Source: CAYWNA01 sp964459305
GTDB lineage: Bacteria; Planctomycetota; Planctomycetia; Pirellulales; Pirellulaceae
Direction of reading: 5' to 3'
Length of the DNA stretch: 64,000 nt
NCBI GenBank assembly: GCA_964459305.1
Contig: CAYWNA010000024.1
Location: forward strand, 18,833 to 82,832
In this document: one piece after another, positions 34,564 through 43,176 of the stretch
How positions within the stretch are numbered: position 1 is the stretch's first letter
How the letters are laid out: each line of letters opens with the position of its first letter
The notes under the pieces: model-generated
The model's database searches: none
Seen by the model: only the letters and a program-made list of their open reading frames with translations
What the model was told of the DNA's origin: nothing
Translations under genes and position numbers: made by a program

Positions 34564-37101
34564 ATGTGCCGTATCCATAACCGACCGAATTGGGTTTCTG
34601 CGGGAGCCATCGCGTCGTTGTCATTCTTGCTGGCATTCGCCGAGCTCAACGTTGCGGCAGCCCCGCCGTCTAGGGGTCCATCGAAATCGATGCGTGAGAG
34701 TTTTCAATCGCGCATGAAAGCGAGTCGTCCGCAGTCGTCCGCACGTCCGTCACCACGGCCGCCGTCAAGGCCCACCCCGAGGATCCAAATGCCAAGCCGG
34801 CCGTCACCCTCGCCTAGTCGCGGCCCACGGATCCAAATGCCAAGCCGGCCAGCACCCTCGCGCAGCCCCGCGCGTGCCTCCGCACCACCGAGTGTTCCGA
34901 AGCTGTTTCGAAGCTTTTCGGCGCCGACCAAACGTCCGTCGCCGACGCCAAGCCAGCCACCGGCGCGAGGTTCTACATCACCAAGGCCGTCGTTCACTGT
35001 GCCACGACCCTCGTCGTCCAGCGTCGTCAGACCGAGTTCCCCACCGTCCAGGCAATTCACGCTGCGCGGGCAAGGCAGCCCGCCGAGTTCCCTGAGCGAG
35101 CGGTTCAAGTCCACACTGCGATCCAAGTCTGGTCCGCCGACTGTCTCCCGACCGGCGCCGTCAAAACAGGCTGCCAGTCCCAATGTCATACGACGGCCAA
35201 CCGCATCATCGCCCAAAGTCACTTCGCCACATTCGTCACGAAGCTCGGGGCCGAGTCCCAGCGACATCTTCCGGCAGCTTTCCGCAATGCGCGGCCGAAT
35301 GTCGTCGTCTCCCCAGCGTGTACCGGTCCCGTCGGGATCGAACCGCAATTCGGATCCGCGAACACCGAGTGGGCGAGACCTCCTTTCCCGGTTCCGGTCA
35401 GCCAACGGTCCCTCGCCAGCCATTCGTTCCGCCCCTGGATCACCAGCTGTAAATCCGGCGGTACCCAAACTGACACGGCCTTCGCCGCCAACGCAACCGA
35501 CAGTCGGCAAAACGGATAGCAGCTCGGAACGCCTGCGGTCGTTGCGGGAGCGATTTGAACAGGGACGTGGCTGGACTCCCTCGCCGCTCGCCAAGTCGAC
35601 GCCCGCCGGCGCGGTCACGCCGGGAAGCCCGCGCAAACGAGCAGGCGGTTTGAACAAGTCGAGTAACCCTCTGGATCGGGCAAATGTGCCATTGCTGACA
35701 AAGCCGGTCCCGCGCGAAGAGATGATGCGGCGGTTTTCGGAGCGCTCGGCTGAGTCTGCTCGACACAACGGCCCCTCGTCGCGCAGGCCGATGATGGTCA
35801 AGTCGATCCAGCGAAACGGTCATTCCGGTGTGGGCAGATCCGACCATATACGGCCTTCGTTGAAGGCCGGCATGACGAAACTGGCCAAGGGCGATGCCTC
35901 GCGACTCCGGCACGAATTCGCGAGCGTAGGGCACGATCAGCACCGCTATCACCATTTTCATAACCGGCTGAACGCGGGCGGTCTGAATCCGATCTTCCAT
36001 GGCAAGACGGCAAGCAGAATTGATCTTTCGCGGCAGTATCGGCATCACCATGCGGGCGATGTCACCCGGCAACTCGCTCTGCACCACCATCTTCGCGATC
36101 ACGGTGCGTGGCGACGCGAGCACCACTACGGACGAGTCTCAAACGCGTACACCAGCCGCCATTTTGGCCATTCGTACTGCGGCCCCAGTTGGTATCCGCG
36201 ACGCGTGTGGTGGCCGCACTGGACCGACTGGGTGCGCTGGTGCTTGTGGGACTATTGCCATCCGATCTACGATCCCCGACCGCACTATTGTCGGCCGATT
36301 GTGTATCACTCATGTTCGCCGATCGTCGTCTACGATTATCCGCGTTGGGAGCCTCTGTACGCAGCCGGTTCCGGCACATGGGTGGACGTGCCCGAAGTGG
36401 CGGTCGGCCCGCAGCGTCACGATTTGCAGCTTCTGGCCGTCCGCTTCGTCGATGCGGGCCATCCCGAGGAGCAGCTTGGCCCGCGTTTCCGCGTATGGGT
36501 CCGCAATAACAGCGAGCAGGCCATTCCTACGCAATTCAATGTGTCGGTGATCGCGTCAAATGATGATCGGCTAAGTGAGGGCCTGCCGCAGGCGGGCATG
36601 CGAGTCGAATCGATCAACGCGGGCCAAACACAATCAGTCGACCTGCGCTTGCCGTGGGCCGTGTACGACATGAACCGGGACCCAGAAGGGCGCCCGGCCC
36701 CGTTTGCCAAACTGCACGCGATTGTGGACAGCCACGGCGAAATCTCCGAGACATCGGAAGCGAACAACGGTGTCGTACTGAAACGAGAAGAGATCTTGCC
36801 CGTCGATCCAGCAGCCTTTTCGACCGACGTCGACATCACGGGGGCCGACAGCATGGTGAGCATCGCTGGCGAGGGCTTCGGACCGGAACCCGGCCAAGTC
36901 CTTATGTATGCACAGGGTCTGGAACTGGAACCCGAAATCCACGGTTGGTACGACCTGGGTGTGCGAATCAAGATCCCCGAACTGCCACTTGTCCAAGCGA
37001 CCGAGGCGGAACTTGTGGTCGTGCGAGGCGATTCGGCAGCGTCGAATCCGTTGAAGGTAACGCTCGCCCCGAAGGGCGCCGAGTTACTGCCCGCGCCCTA
37101 G
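34564..37101 (+). CDS. Large secreted Pro/Ser/Arg-rich protein with CARDB- and IPT-like C-terminal domains
   Basis: An 845-aa protein with a signal peptide (about 11-33, AIASLSFLLAFAELNVAA). Residues ~35-440 are very basic and rich in Pro, Ser and Arg, with short tandem motifs (RIQMPSRPSPS / RIQMPSRPAPS). A His/Tyr/Trp-rich region at ~460-590 (HRYHHFHNR; YCGPSWYPRRVWWPHW) follows. Residues ~620-750 look like a CARDB-type beta-sandwich (FRVWVRNNSEQAIP) and ~760-845 like an IPT/TIG domain (MVSIAGEGFGPEPGQVLMY). GGTGGAG sits just before the ATG. I infer a cell-surface or matrix protein; no enzyme motif is seen. Confidence 0.75.
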   Translation: MCRIHNRPNWVSAGAIASLSFLLAFAELNVAAAPPSRGPSKSMRESFQSRMKASRPQSSARPSPRPPSRPTPRIQMPSRPSPSPSRGPRIQMPSRPAPSRSPARASAPPSVPKLFRSFSAPTKRPSPTPSQPPARGSTSPRPSFTVPRPSSSSVVRPSSPPSRQFTLRGQGSPPSSLSERFKSTLRSKSGPPTVSRPAPSKQAASPNVIRRPTASSPKVTSPHSSRSSGPSPSDIFRQLSAMRGRMSSSPQRVPVPSGSNRNSDPRTPSGRDLLSRFRSANGPSPAIRSAPGSPAVNPAVPKLTRPSPPTQPTVGKTDSSSERLRSLRERFEQGRGWTPSPLAKSTPAGAVTPGSPRKRAGGLNKSSNPLDRANVPLLTKPVPREEMMRRFSERSAESARHNGPSSRRPMMVKSIQRNGHSGVGRSDHIRPSLKAGMTKLAKGDASRLRHEFASVGHDQHRYHHFHNRLNAGGLNPIFHGKTASRIDLSRQYRHHHAGDVTRQLALHHHLRDHGAWRREHHYGRVSNAYTSRHFGHSYCGPSWYPRRVWWPHWTDWVRWCLWDYCHPIYDPRPHYCRPIVYHSCSPIVVYDYPRWEPLYAAGSGTWVDVPEVAVGPQRHDLQLLAVRFVDAGHPEEQLGPRFRVWVRNNSEQAIPTQFNVSVIASNDDRLSEGLPQAGMRVESINAGQTQSVDLRLPWAVYDMNRDPEGRPAPFAKLHAIVDSHGEISETSEANNGVVLKREEILPVDPAAFSTDVDITGADSMVSIAGEGFGPEPGQVLMYAQGLELEPEIHGWYDLGVRIKIPELPLVQATEAELVVVRGDSAASNPLKVTLAPKGAELLPAP
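34782..34862 (+). repeat. Short direct repeat in the Pro/Ser-rich coding region
   Basis: The 22-base word starting GGATCCAAATGCCAAGC occurs at about 34782 and again about 48 bp later, each followed by a near-identical CACCCTCGC. It encodes the duplicated RIQMPSRP motif and shows recent tandem duplication. Confidence 0.8.
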
Positions 37102-37108
37102 CGTGCGA

Positions 37109-37963
37109 TCACGGTGCGTCGCCGGGTTGTGCCGTCTCTGTTGGCGGGGAAGGCGGCGACTGGGTCGGGTCCATTTCTTCCGTGAGCTGCTTTAATTTGT
37201 CAGCCACATGTCTCTGCTCTTTCAGACGCTCGTCCAGATCCAGTCGCCATTTGATGAGGTTCAGTTGCCAATTGGCATATTCGGCAAGGATTTTGTCGTC
37301 CGGCGAAACGGCTACCTCGGAGTATGCATCTCGCGCCTCTTCGTATTTCTTCAGCTTTCGCAGACAGGTGGCAATCATGTACTGGATGTACACGCCATCC
37401 TTAGCTGTTTGCGGCTCTGTTAGGGCTCTGCCGAAACTGTCCAGGGCTTCATCGTAGTGCTCTTGTTGGAATTCGGCGTTTGCCAGACCCATGTAGTCCA
37501 CTGGCTGGGGAGTTGAAGGGGGCAACAGTCCGATATCGTCCGAGCCATCGTCGGTGAGCGCAAACGACTTTTCATCCGACCTTTTGGATACTCCGCCCGT
37601 CGCCAGGTTATTCAACAGTTTGTTGAGTATTTTCTGGAAAAGTAGAGCATCGCTTGCCAAGTTTTGCTTCGCTACTTCCGTCTCGTAACGTGTCCTGCTG
37701 ACCGCTTCACGCTCGTCTCGAAGTAGCGCCAACTCGCTTTCGAAATCGGTCAGAGCTGAGTTGTTGGCAGCTGCATTGTACTGCGCACCGAAACGTGGCT
37801 CGTCTTCGACGTCTCCCAGAAACGGGTCGATTAGGGGGTCGCGTTCAAGCGGCTGTGAGGTTTCCGTGGGGGGTAGCGGTGGAAGCTCGCCACCGACCGG
37901 CTCTTGCGCAACTGCCACGGTCGTCCCAACGAAAAACCAGATCCAGGCGAAGTGCTTGCTCAT
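37109..37963 (-). CDS. Secreted TPR-repeat protein downstream of motB
   Basis: A 284-aa protein with a signal peptide (HFAWIWFFVGTTVAVAQE), a low-complexity Pro/acidic region, a helical stretch (DFESELALLRDEREAV), and TPR-like repeats at ~165-250 (YMGLANAEFQQEHYDEAL; IATCLRKLKKYEEARDAY). The C-terminus is helical and then Pro-rich. ATG at 37963 is chosen for the signal peptide. It lies 88 bp after motB on the same strand; I infer an envelope accessory protein linked to the stator genes, without direct proof. Confidence 0.75.
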   Translation of the reverse strand: MSKHFAWIWFFVGTTVAVAQEPVGGELPPLPPTETSQPLERDPLIDPFLGDVEDEPRFGAQYNAAANNSALTDFESELALLRDEREAVSRTRYETEVAKQNLASDALLFQKILNKLLNNLATGGVSKRSDEKSFALTDDGSDDIGLLPPSTPQPVDYMGLANAEFQQEHYDEALDSFGRALTEPQTAKDGVYIQYMIATCLRKLKKYEEARDAYSEVAVSPDDKILAEYANWQLNLIKWRLDLDERLKEQRHVADKLKQLTEEMDPTQSPPSPPTETAQPGDAP

Positions 37964-38026
37964 GATACCTAGTTTATCGGCATCGCCGGCGGAGTGAGAC
38001 GACTTTTTCCGTATCACCAGATGGCA

Positions 38027-38049
38027 CAACCCTGGTGGCCACAGGGTTG
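38027..38049 (-). terminator. Inverted repeat just after motB
   Basis: CAACCCTG (38027-38034) and CAGGGTTG (38042-38049) form an 8-bp perfect stem with a 7-base loop, 3 bp beyond the motB stop. There is no T-run on the minus-strand side, so it is more likely an mRNA-stabilising hairpin or attenuator than a classical intrinsic terminator. Confidence 0.35.
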
Positions 38050-38051
38050 GA

Positions 38052-38771
38052 TCACTGGCTCATGAGAGCTTCCTCGCTGCCAGACAGGAAGTACTCCCCC
38101 AATGTGATGACAGCGCGCTGTTGTAGAAGGGGGTCTACCTTCTCTGCGTCAAAGTAGGCACAAGACACAAGATACAGACGTCTCTCGGCGATCCCTCGTC
38201 GCGCGAGGGCTCGTTTTACAGCAAATGCACGTCGATAAGCGAGCTCATGTCCCTTATCGGGGTCTAAGCCAACCTCTTGGGGTGATACGTGCCCTTGAAT
38301 AACAATGTTGCGGTTGTGATGCCTAATGAACTCCGCAATCTCATCCAGAACTGTCTGCGCTTTGGGAGAGATTTGAACTGAGTCAAGGGTGAACAGAATG
38401 GGCCTTCCGATCATTCCCTTCTCTTTGACGAGGAGATCCGGTGGTTTCCACTTCTGCCCCTCGATGGCGGCAGTAGGCCAACGTGTCTGACTTTCCACCG
38501 GCATGGGTGACGACACACGCAATATTTGTGAAACGGCCATGTCGATCGGTTCCGTGGAGCCCTCTCTGGGCACATAGCCAAAGCCCACCTTGACCGAAGC
38601 CAAGACCTTGAGCATGTCCTCGGCCGTAGATGAACTCTGAGAACTCGAAGCCAGAAGCATGATCATGAAACAGAGCAGCAGCAAGGACATGTCGGCGAAG
38701 CTGATGATCCAAACTGGCGCACCACGTTCCCCTTCCGCTTCTTCCTCAAACATTGACTCCGAGTCCGACAT
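38052..38771 (-). CDS. motB: MotB-type stator protein (OmpA-like peptidoglycan anchor)
   Basis: A 239-aa protein: an acidic cytoplasmic N-terminus, one transmembrane helix in which D27 of ISFADMSLLLLCFMIMLL is the expected ion-carrying Asp, then a periplasmic OmpA-family domain at ~110-225 (IAEFIRHHNRNIVIQGHVS; RRAFAVKRALARRGIAE). With MotA it forms the ion-driven stator anchored to peptidoglycan. It starts 27 bp after motA on the same strand. It is shorter than E. coli MotB (308 aa) but complete in its domains. Confidence 0.93.
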   Translation of the reverse strand: MSDSESMFEEEAEGERGAPVWIISFADMSLLLLCFMIMLLASSSQSSSTAEDMLKVLASVKVGFGYVPREGSTEPIDMAVSQILRVSSPMPVESQTRWPTAAIEGQKWKPPDLLVKEKGMIGRPILFTLDSVQISPKAQTVLDEIAEFIRHHNRNIVIQGHVSPQEVGLDPDKGHELAYRRAFAVKRALARRGIAERRLYLVSCAYFDAEKVDPLLQQRAVITLGEYFLSGSEEALMSQ

Positions 38772-38798
38772 GGCAGTACTCCCTGCTACGGATCGTCT

Positions 38799-39620
38799 TT
38801 AGGCAGCTTTCCGTTGAGTAGCCTGATCGAGGAACGCCAGGAGTTTCTCTTTCAGTTCGATGGGCGAAGACTCACCAGCCATGGCTTTGGCCGCATCAAT
38901 GTAGAGTTTCTTGACCAGCATCTCTTCTTGGGCCCGGATGTCCAGCTTGTCGGCGAACGGCAGGCAGAAGAAGTTAGAGAACATCGAGCCGTAAAGTGTG
39001 CCCAATAGGGCGATCCCCATCCCTGCCCCAATGCTCTTGATGTCCGAGCCCATGTTCTTGAGCATCACGCACTGACCGATCAAGGTCGTCATCAGGCCGT
39101 AGCCTGGTGCATAGACGGCCATCACTTGGAAGAACTTCTTGCCTTGCTTGTGTCGTGACGCCATTCCGATCAGTTCTATGCGGAGACTGGATTCGATGTC
39201 CTCCGCCTTCACTTGGTTGGCCACCATTTCCAGGGCTTTCCTCAAGAAAGGATCGATTTCTCCTTTATGCTTGTCTTCCTCCAGGATCTTCTCGATCCCC
39301 CCAACTTTGCCTTCTCTCCGGGCCACGCTCGCGTAACCGACCAATTCCTCGATCTCCTTGCCCAGTTTGATCTCGCTGGAGAACAAGACCCTGCGAGCAA
39401 TACGCCAACTGTTTAAGAAGGTAGGTAATGGCACGCTCATTAGCGTGCACAAGAGAGATCCGAAGAGGACAAGCACCAAAGCATTGGGATTGAGGAACGT
39501 ATAGCCCCCTTCGGTCGGCGGAAAGGCCGTCGTATACCACATGCAACCGAGTGTTAGACCGACGGCACCACCGAGTCCTACGAATGTTGCAATATCCGGA
39601 CGTAAAGAGGATTTAGCCAT
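38799..39620 (-). CDS. motA: MotA stator protein
   Basis: A 273-aa protein with four transmembrane segments (ATFVGLGGAVGLTLGCMW; NALVLVLFGSLLCTLMSVP; QVMAVYAPGYGLMTTLIGQ; GAGMGIALLGTLYGSMFSN) and a cytoplasmic loop with acidic and basic clusters. The Pro of YAPGYGLMTT and the MGIALLGTLYG motif are MotA hallmarks. It is the ion-channel half of the flagellar motor stator. A sigma-70-like promoter is visible 50 bp upstream, so motA-motB-TPR looks like its own transcription unit. Confidence 0.95.
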   Translation of the reverse strand: MAKSSLRPDIATFVGLGGAVGLTLGCMWYTTAFPPTEGGYTFLNPNALVLVLFGSLLCTLMSVPLPTFLNSWRIARRVLFSSEIKLGKEIEELVGYASVARREGKVGGIEKILEEDKHKGEIDPFLRKALEMVANQVKAEDIESSLRIELIGMASRHKQGKKFFQVMAVYAPGYGLMTTLIGQCVMLKNMGSDIKSIGAGMGIALLGTLYGSMFSNFFCLPFADKLDIRAQEEMLVKKLYIDAAKAMAGESSPIELKEKLLAFLDQATQRKAA

Positions 39621-39988
39621 GGCGCAGACACAAACCTAATGAGTACCGGAAGGGAACAGAACCACGTTCTATTCTAGGCAGAACCGACGCAAGAATTCAA
39701 ACCAATAAGGGCCGGAATTCCCAGAACACTTTGCCAGTTTCGCGCCCCGACAGCGTTATCACCGGCATGACTATCGAATCGCGAACCGAAGAAGCCAAAG
39801 ACGCACCCCTCTTTCTCAACACGGGTGGACGATTCGACGTGGCTTCCCACGGATGCGTCTGGGGAGAAGCTCCTTCGGTTTCGGGTAGAAGTGACAATGC
39901 CCCGAAACGCATGTGAGGCACATAAGCCATTTCGTCGCTTGCGCTTCCAGCTAATGTGCAATGTGCTAGCCGCGAGCGGTATGACTCT
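39621..39988. other. Gene-free interval between the lipoprotein gene and motA
   Basis: About 370 bp. Apart from the motA promoter candidate I see nothing I can name. Short open frames on both strands have no start signal or recognisable family. Confidence 0.5.
39671..39700 (-). promoter_or_regulatory. Sigma-70-like promoter for motAB
   Basis: On the minus strand TTGAAT (39700-39695) and TAGAAT (39676-39671) are spaced by 18 bp, giving a predicted start about 44 bp upstream of the motA ATG. No sigma-28 (FliA) consensus is evident in the same interval. Confidence 0.35.
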
Positions 39989-41800
39989 TTAGAAAGCGGA
40001 ACAGGCGATATCTGGACGGACGACGGACGGGTCGACACGAATCATACCATCCATTTGATCCCTACGACCATCGCCGTCGGCACGTAGTTTCGGAATCCGC
40101 AGCAGAGATTCCGGAGTCTGCGAGACCTCGTTCTCGTACCGATCGGGCAACGCTTCGTTTCGTCCAGATGCTTTTGAAGTTCGCAATGGCTTGAGCGCTG
40201 GGAGGACAAACTCTCGGGGCGGTTTCGGTGGGGGATCGTCCAGGTCCGAGCTTCGGTCGCCCAAGGCGGGCGGTGTCGCGACTCTAGCCGAGGCGCTATT
40301 GTCTGGAATGCGCTCATCCAATAGAGAGTTGCTTTCGAACGATCGGCGACTTGCTGCTCGGTGGAAAGGTGCTGTCAGAGGCGGCAATGCCGGGGTTTCT
40401 TGTGTCGGATTTGCCGTATGTGGCGCATCGGCTGCTCGTGGCGGCTTGAACAAATATGATGGCGGCGGGCTGACAAATTCGTGTCTGGGTAGGTCGACAA
40501 AAATCCTCTGATCCGCCTCCAGTTTGCGCCCATCCTCGCTGACGTACCTCACGAATACCTGAAGATCCGAGTGTCTTGGCGGTTCGCCCGGCCAGAGCAA
40601 TCTGAGATGGAATCCTCGCCCCAAGACCTCTGACGTTCGCAGGAGGGGGGCAAGTTGCGATTGCTCCAGATTCCAGCGGGCAACGCGGGCCGCCGTTTGT
40701 TTTTCGGCCGGGTCGAGCACCACGACCGACAGCGCACCGGCCCGTGGCAGAAACTGGCCATCGGTATTTCGCGGTTCAATTACCACTCTGATTCCGTCGT
40801 CACCGGGATTGCTATCAAAGTTGCGACCGCCGGTTAGGCGGGGATTCATGAAAATGTGCGTAACACGGGTATCGGATGGCCGACCGATCTGCGAGCCGTT
40901 GTCGTGCCACACAGCCGTCGCACTGCCATCTCGCATATTGCCCGCAGTTCCCCACGGGTTCAGCCCATGAGGTCGTTGATCCAGCACATGGTCGGCGCGG
41001 GGACTCGACGTTGGCGGCGGCAACTCGTCAACGGGTACCATTGGTGGCAAAGTTCCATCCCGTCGCTCTTCATCCGACCAAACCGACACCGACCTACGTG
41101 GCTCGCTCCTTGCAGGATCTTGTCCCGAGCTCCCGGGCGGGGCAGTTGGCGCCGGCACGGTCGCCAGCGACTGTGCGATCTCATGGCTGACGAATCTTCG
41201 AAAAACGTCGGGCGATTCGGTGACACGACCTGCGCCAAGCAGGCTCAGCGGAAAACTCTGCGTGCGGTTGTAGTAGTCGGCAGCCGCTTCGACGGTCGCT
41301 TGCTCTCGCGCGTCAAACAGTCCATCCACCGAAGCCACGACCACAGCCTCCGCTGGACTGAGCATCAGCAGCGACACTCCGAGCCTTGGAGGCGAATAGG
41401 CATGATACTGCGTAACGAGACCGTACAGGATCCCTTGGGCTTGAAAGCGGCGCGACAACTGCAACGCTTCGTGTTCGTCGAATTGGCCGCGGCTGAACAC
41501 CTCTTTGGATGACGCTGCCTCGACATCGAGGGGAGCCACGACGATTTCAAATCGCCCGGCCTTTTGGAGTTCGGCGGCAAGGGCGGTCCGGATCTGTTCG
41601 GGAATCTGTGGATCGTCGCTGCGATTGCCGAAAGGCATGATCAGGACGCGTTGGACAGACGGCCAGTCGAAATCGTCGGCCGTGTATTGGCTGAATTGGC
41701 TGAACTTGGCAGAAGGGGGGCTATACAACTCTTGCCGCCTGCGGACGCAACCGGTCAACAGCATAGAAGCGAACAGAATTGTAAGCACGCATCGCATCAT
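39989..41800 (-). CDS. Large lipoprotein with TolB/CsgG/LpoB-like N-terminal domain, in the flagellar region
   Basis: A 603-aa protein starting with a lipoprotein signal (VLTILFASMLLTGCV, lipobox LTGC). Residues ~45-215 resemble the CsgG/LpoB/FlgT type of fold: VLIMPFGNRSDDPQIPE, then AALAAELQKAGRFEIV and ILYGLVTQYHAY. A long Pro/Ser-rich linker follows, then an immunoglobulin-like region at ~320-440 and a disordered basic tail. GGAGTG lies 7 bp before the ATG at 41800. It is third in a run after fliA, with a 22-bp gap to the coiled-coil gene. I infer an outer-membrane or periplasmic flagellar accessory protein. Confidence 0.75.
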   Translation of the reverse strand: MMRCVLTILFASMLLTGCVRRRQELYSPPSAKFSQFSQYTADDFDWPSVQRVLIMPFGNRSDDPQIPEQIRTALAAELQKAGRFEIVVAPLDVEAASSKEVFSRGQFDEHEALQLSRRFQAQGILYGLVTQYHAYSPPRLGVSLLMLSPAEAVVVASVDGLFDAREQATVEAAADYYNRTQSFPLSLLGAGRVTESPDVFRRFVSHEIAQSLATVPAPTAPPGSSGQDPARSEPRRSVSVWSDEERRDGTLPPMVPVDELPPPTSSPRADHVLDQRPHGLNPWGTAGNMRDGSATAVWHDNGSQIGRPSDTRVTHIFMNPRLTGGRNFDSNPGDDGIRVVIEPRNTDGQFLPRAGALSVVVLDPAEKQTAARVARWNLEQSQLAPLLRTSEVLGRGFHLRLLWPGEPPRHSDLQVFVRYVSEDGRKLEADQRIFVDLPRHEFVSPPPSYLFKPPRAADAPHTANPTQETPALPPLTAPFHRAASRRSFESNSLLDERIPDNSASARVATPPALGDRSSDLDDPPPKPPREFVLPALKPLRTSKASGRNEALPDRYENEVSQTPESLLRIPKLRADGDGRRDQMDGMIRVDPSVVRPDIACSAF

Positions 41801-41822
41801 AAGGCACTCCCTTGCCTTCGCT

Positions 41823-42899
41823 CTACTCTCCGTTGTGCGGTTGAACACCCGGTCCTCGAGGAGCCTCTTCTCCCAGTAGTTCCTGCAAAAGGATGACTAT
41901 CGCGCGAAGTGTATCTAAGTTCTCATCTTCCGCATTGCGGGCTTTCTTGCGGAGTTCGCTCATGTCATTCTTCCACTCGTCCAACAAGGCACGTACCTTC
42001 TGCAGTTCCATTCGCGATGAACGGATTTCGCTCGTCGCCTGGACTAGCTTGTCCTCTTGCTGCTGGTTAACCACTTGAAGATTGTGGACTTCCGTTTGAA
42101 GCTTTTGTTTTTCATCTTCGACGGCCTTCAGTTCTGCCATCAATGCGAAACACCGTTCGGACGCAGTGGAACCCGGCAGAATGCCAAGCCGGCTGCCAGA
42201 GACAGCAGGTCCTTGAGAAGGTGTAGCACCCATCAAGACTTCGCTGGGTTCTTGGCCGACGGGAAGGCCGATTGCAGGATCGCTCAAGGCAATCGGCTCG
42301 ATGTGCTGTGCGAGTTGCACGTCGCTGGTGTCGCCGGGTCGTTGCATCGAGATGTCGCGATGGTCTAAGACGGCGTCAACAATGCGAGCGACCTTCTCAT
42401 CGGTCAGTGTTTCGCCGGCGAGAATCATCTCGACCCTCTCCCGCAGTTGCTTGGCCTGCGTTTCACGAGTTGCATCCTGGAGACGCTGGTTCTGTTGCCG
42501 CAACGCGGCTTCCAACTCCTCGACGCGCGTTGCCAGGCCCTCGTTCTGCTGTTCGGCGACAGAAAGTCGCGACTGCAACTCCAGCGAACGCTCCGCGGCG
42601 GTCTCGCCGGGACGAATGCCGAGCCGGCTTCCCGTGACGACTTGCGCCCGTTCGGGACCTTGGTGGGCCGTGTTGGATGTCTCCGGACTCGCCGGGCCTG
42701 CGTTGCTTCTCGGTGGCTTTGGAAAACGGGATCCCGGTAAGTACGGAGCCACCTTTTTCGACATCTCGGAAAGACGGCCTCCGAGGACGCCAGAATCCGC
42801 GGGACCAACCGGATCATCCGCGGCGCCGCGCCCGCATACCAGAAGAACCGCCAACACCGGAGACCACCGGTGTATTTTTGTGGTCAGCACGTTTCGCAT
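41823..42899 (-). CDS. Secreted coiled-coil protein with a duplicated module, in the fliA run
   Basis: A 358-aa protein with a signal peptide (SPVLAVLLVCGRGAADD). The same module occurs twice: VTGSRLGIRPGETAAERSLE (about 88-108) and VSGSRLGILPGSTASERCFA (about 231-251), each followed by a coiled coil rich in Glu, Gln and Leu. The C-terminus is acidic. It has the look of a structural periplasmic protein. It lies 40 bp after the small CxC gene and 22 bp before the lipoprotein gene, so these are probably co-expressed with fliA. Family not recognised. Confidence 0.75.
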   Translation of the reverse strand: MRNVLTTKIHRWSPVLAVLLVCGRGAADDPVGPADSGVLGGRLSEMSKKVAPYLPGSRFPKPPRSNAGPASPETSNTAHQGPERAQVVTGSRLGIRPGETAAERSLELQSRLSVAEQQNEGLATRVEELEAALRQQNQRLQDATRETQAKQLRERVEMILAGETLTDEKVARIVDAVLDHRDISMQRPGDTSDVQLAQHIEPIALSDPAIGLPVGQEPSEVLMGATPSQGPAVSGSRLGILPGSTASERCFALMAELKAVEDEKQKLQTEVHNLQVVNQQQEDKLVQATSEIRSSRMELQKVRALLDEWKNDMSELRKKARNAEDENLDTLRAIVILLQELLGEEAPRGPGVQPHNGE

Positions 42900-42939
42900 G
42901 TCTCATCCCTGACGACTGCAGTTTCGACCGAAAAAGGAC

Positions 42940-43176
42940 TCAGTTAGCGGGCGAACCGTATTCGCACCGAAGACGAATATGATGCCCGCAAACACAGGTC
43001 ACGTCGATGGCGAGCACAGTATCGCCTTCTTTGACAAGTTCGACGATGGGTTCAGGTTCGTGTTCGTCGCTGGGCGCGCCAACTCGTTCGGCTTCCTTGC
43101 TTACACAAACAAGCTCACGCGGAACCACGCTCCGCGAGTGGTGTATTTCAATCTTGTCGGATTGCATTGCATTCAT
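42940..43176 (-). CDS. Small CxC protein translationally coupled to fliA
   Basis: A 78-aa protein whose ATG overlaps the fliA stop codon (ATGA), which supports it as a real gene. The C-terminal half has VELVKEGDTVLAIDVTCVCG followed by HHIRLRCEYG, a Cys-x-Cys plus distal Cys pattern on a predicted beta-hairpin, perhaps a small zinc or redox site. It resembles small proteins beside fliA in planctomycetes but I cannot name the family. A regulatory role toward FliA is a guess based only on coupling. Confidence 0.65.
   Translation of the reverse strand: MNAMQSDKIEIHHSRSVVPRELVCVSKEAERVGAPSDEHEPEPIVELVKEGDTVLAIDVTCVCGHHIRLRCEYGSPAN

Noticed and set aside
34314..34649. Upstream extension of the small membrane protein at 33939-34313
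   Set aside because: It would overlap the divergent signal-peptide gene starting at 34564, has low-quality sequence and no start signal; the three-helix core starts at 34313.
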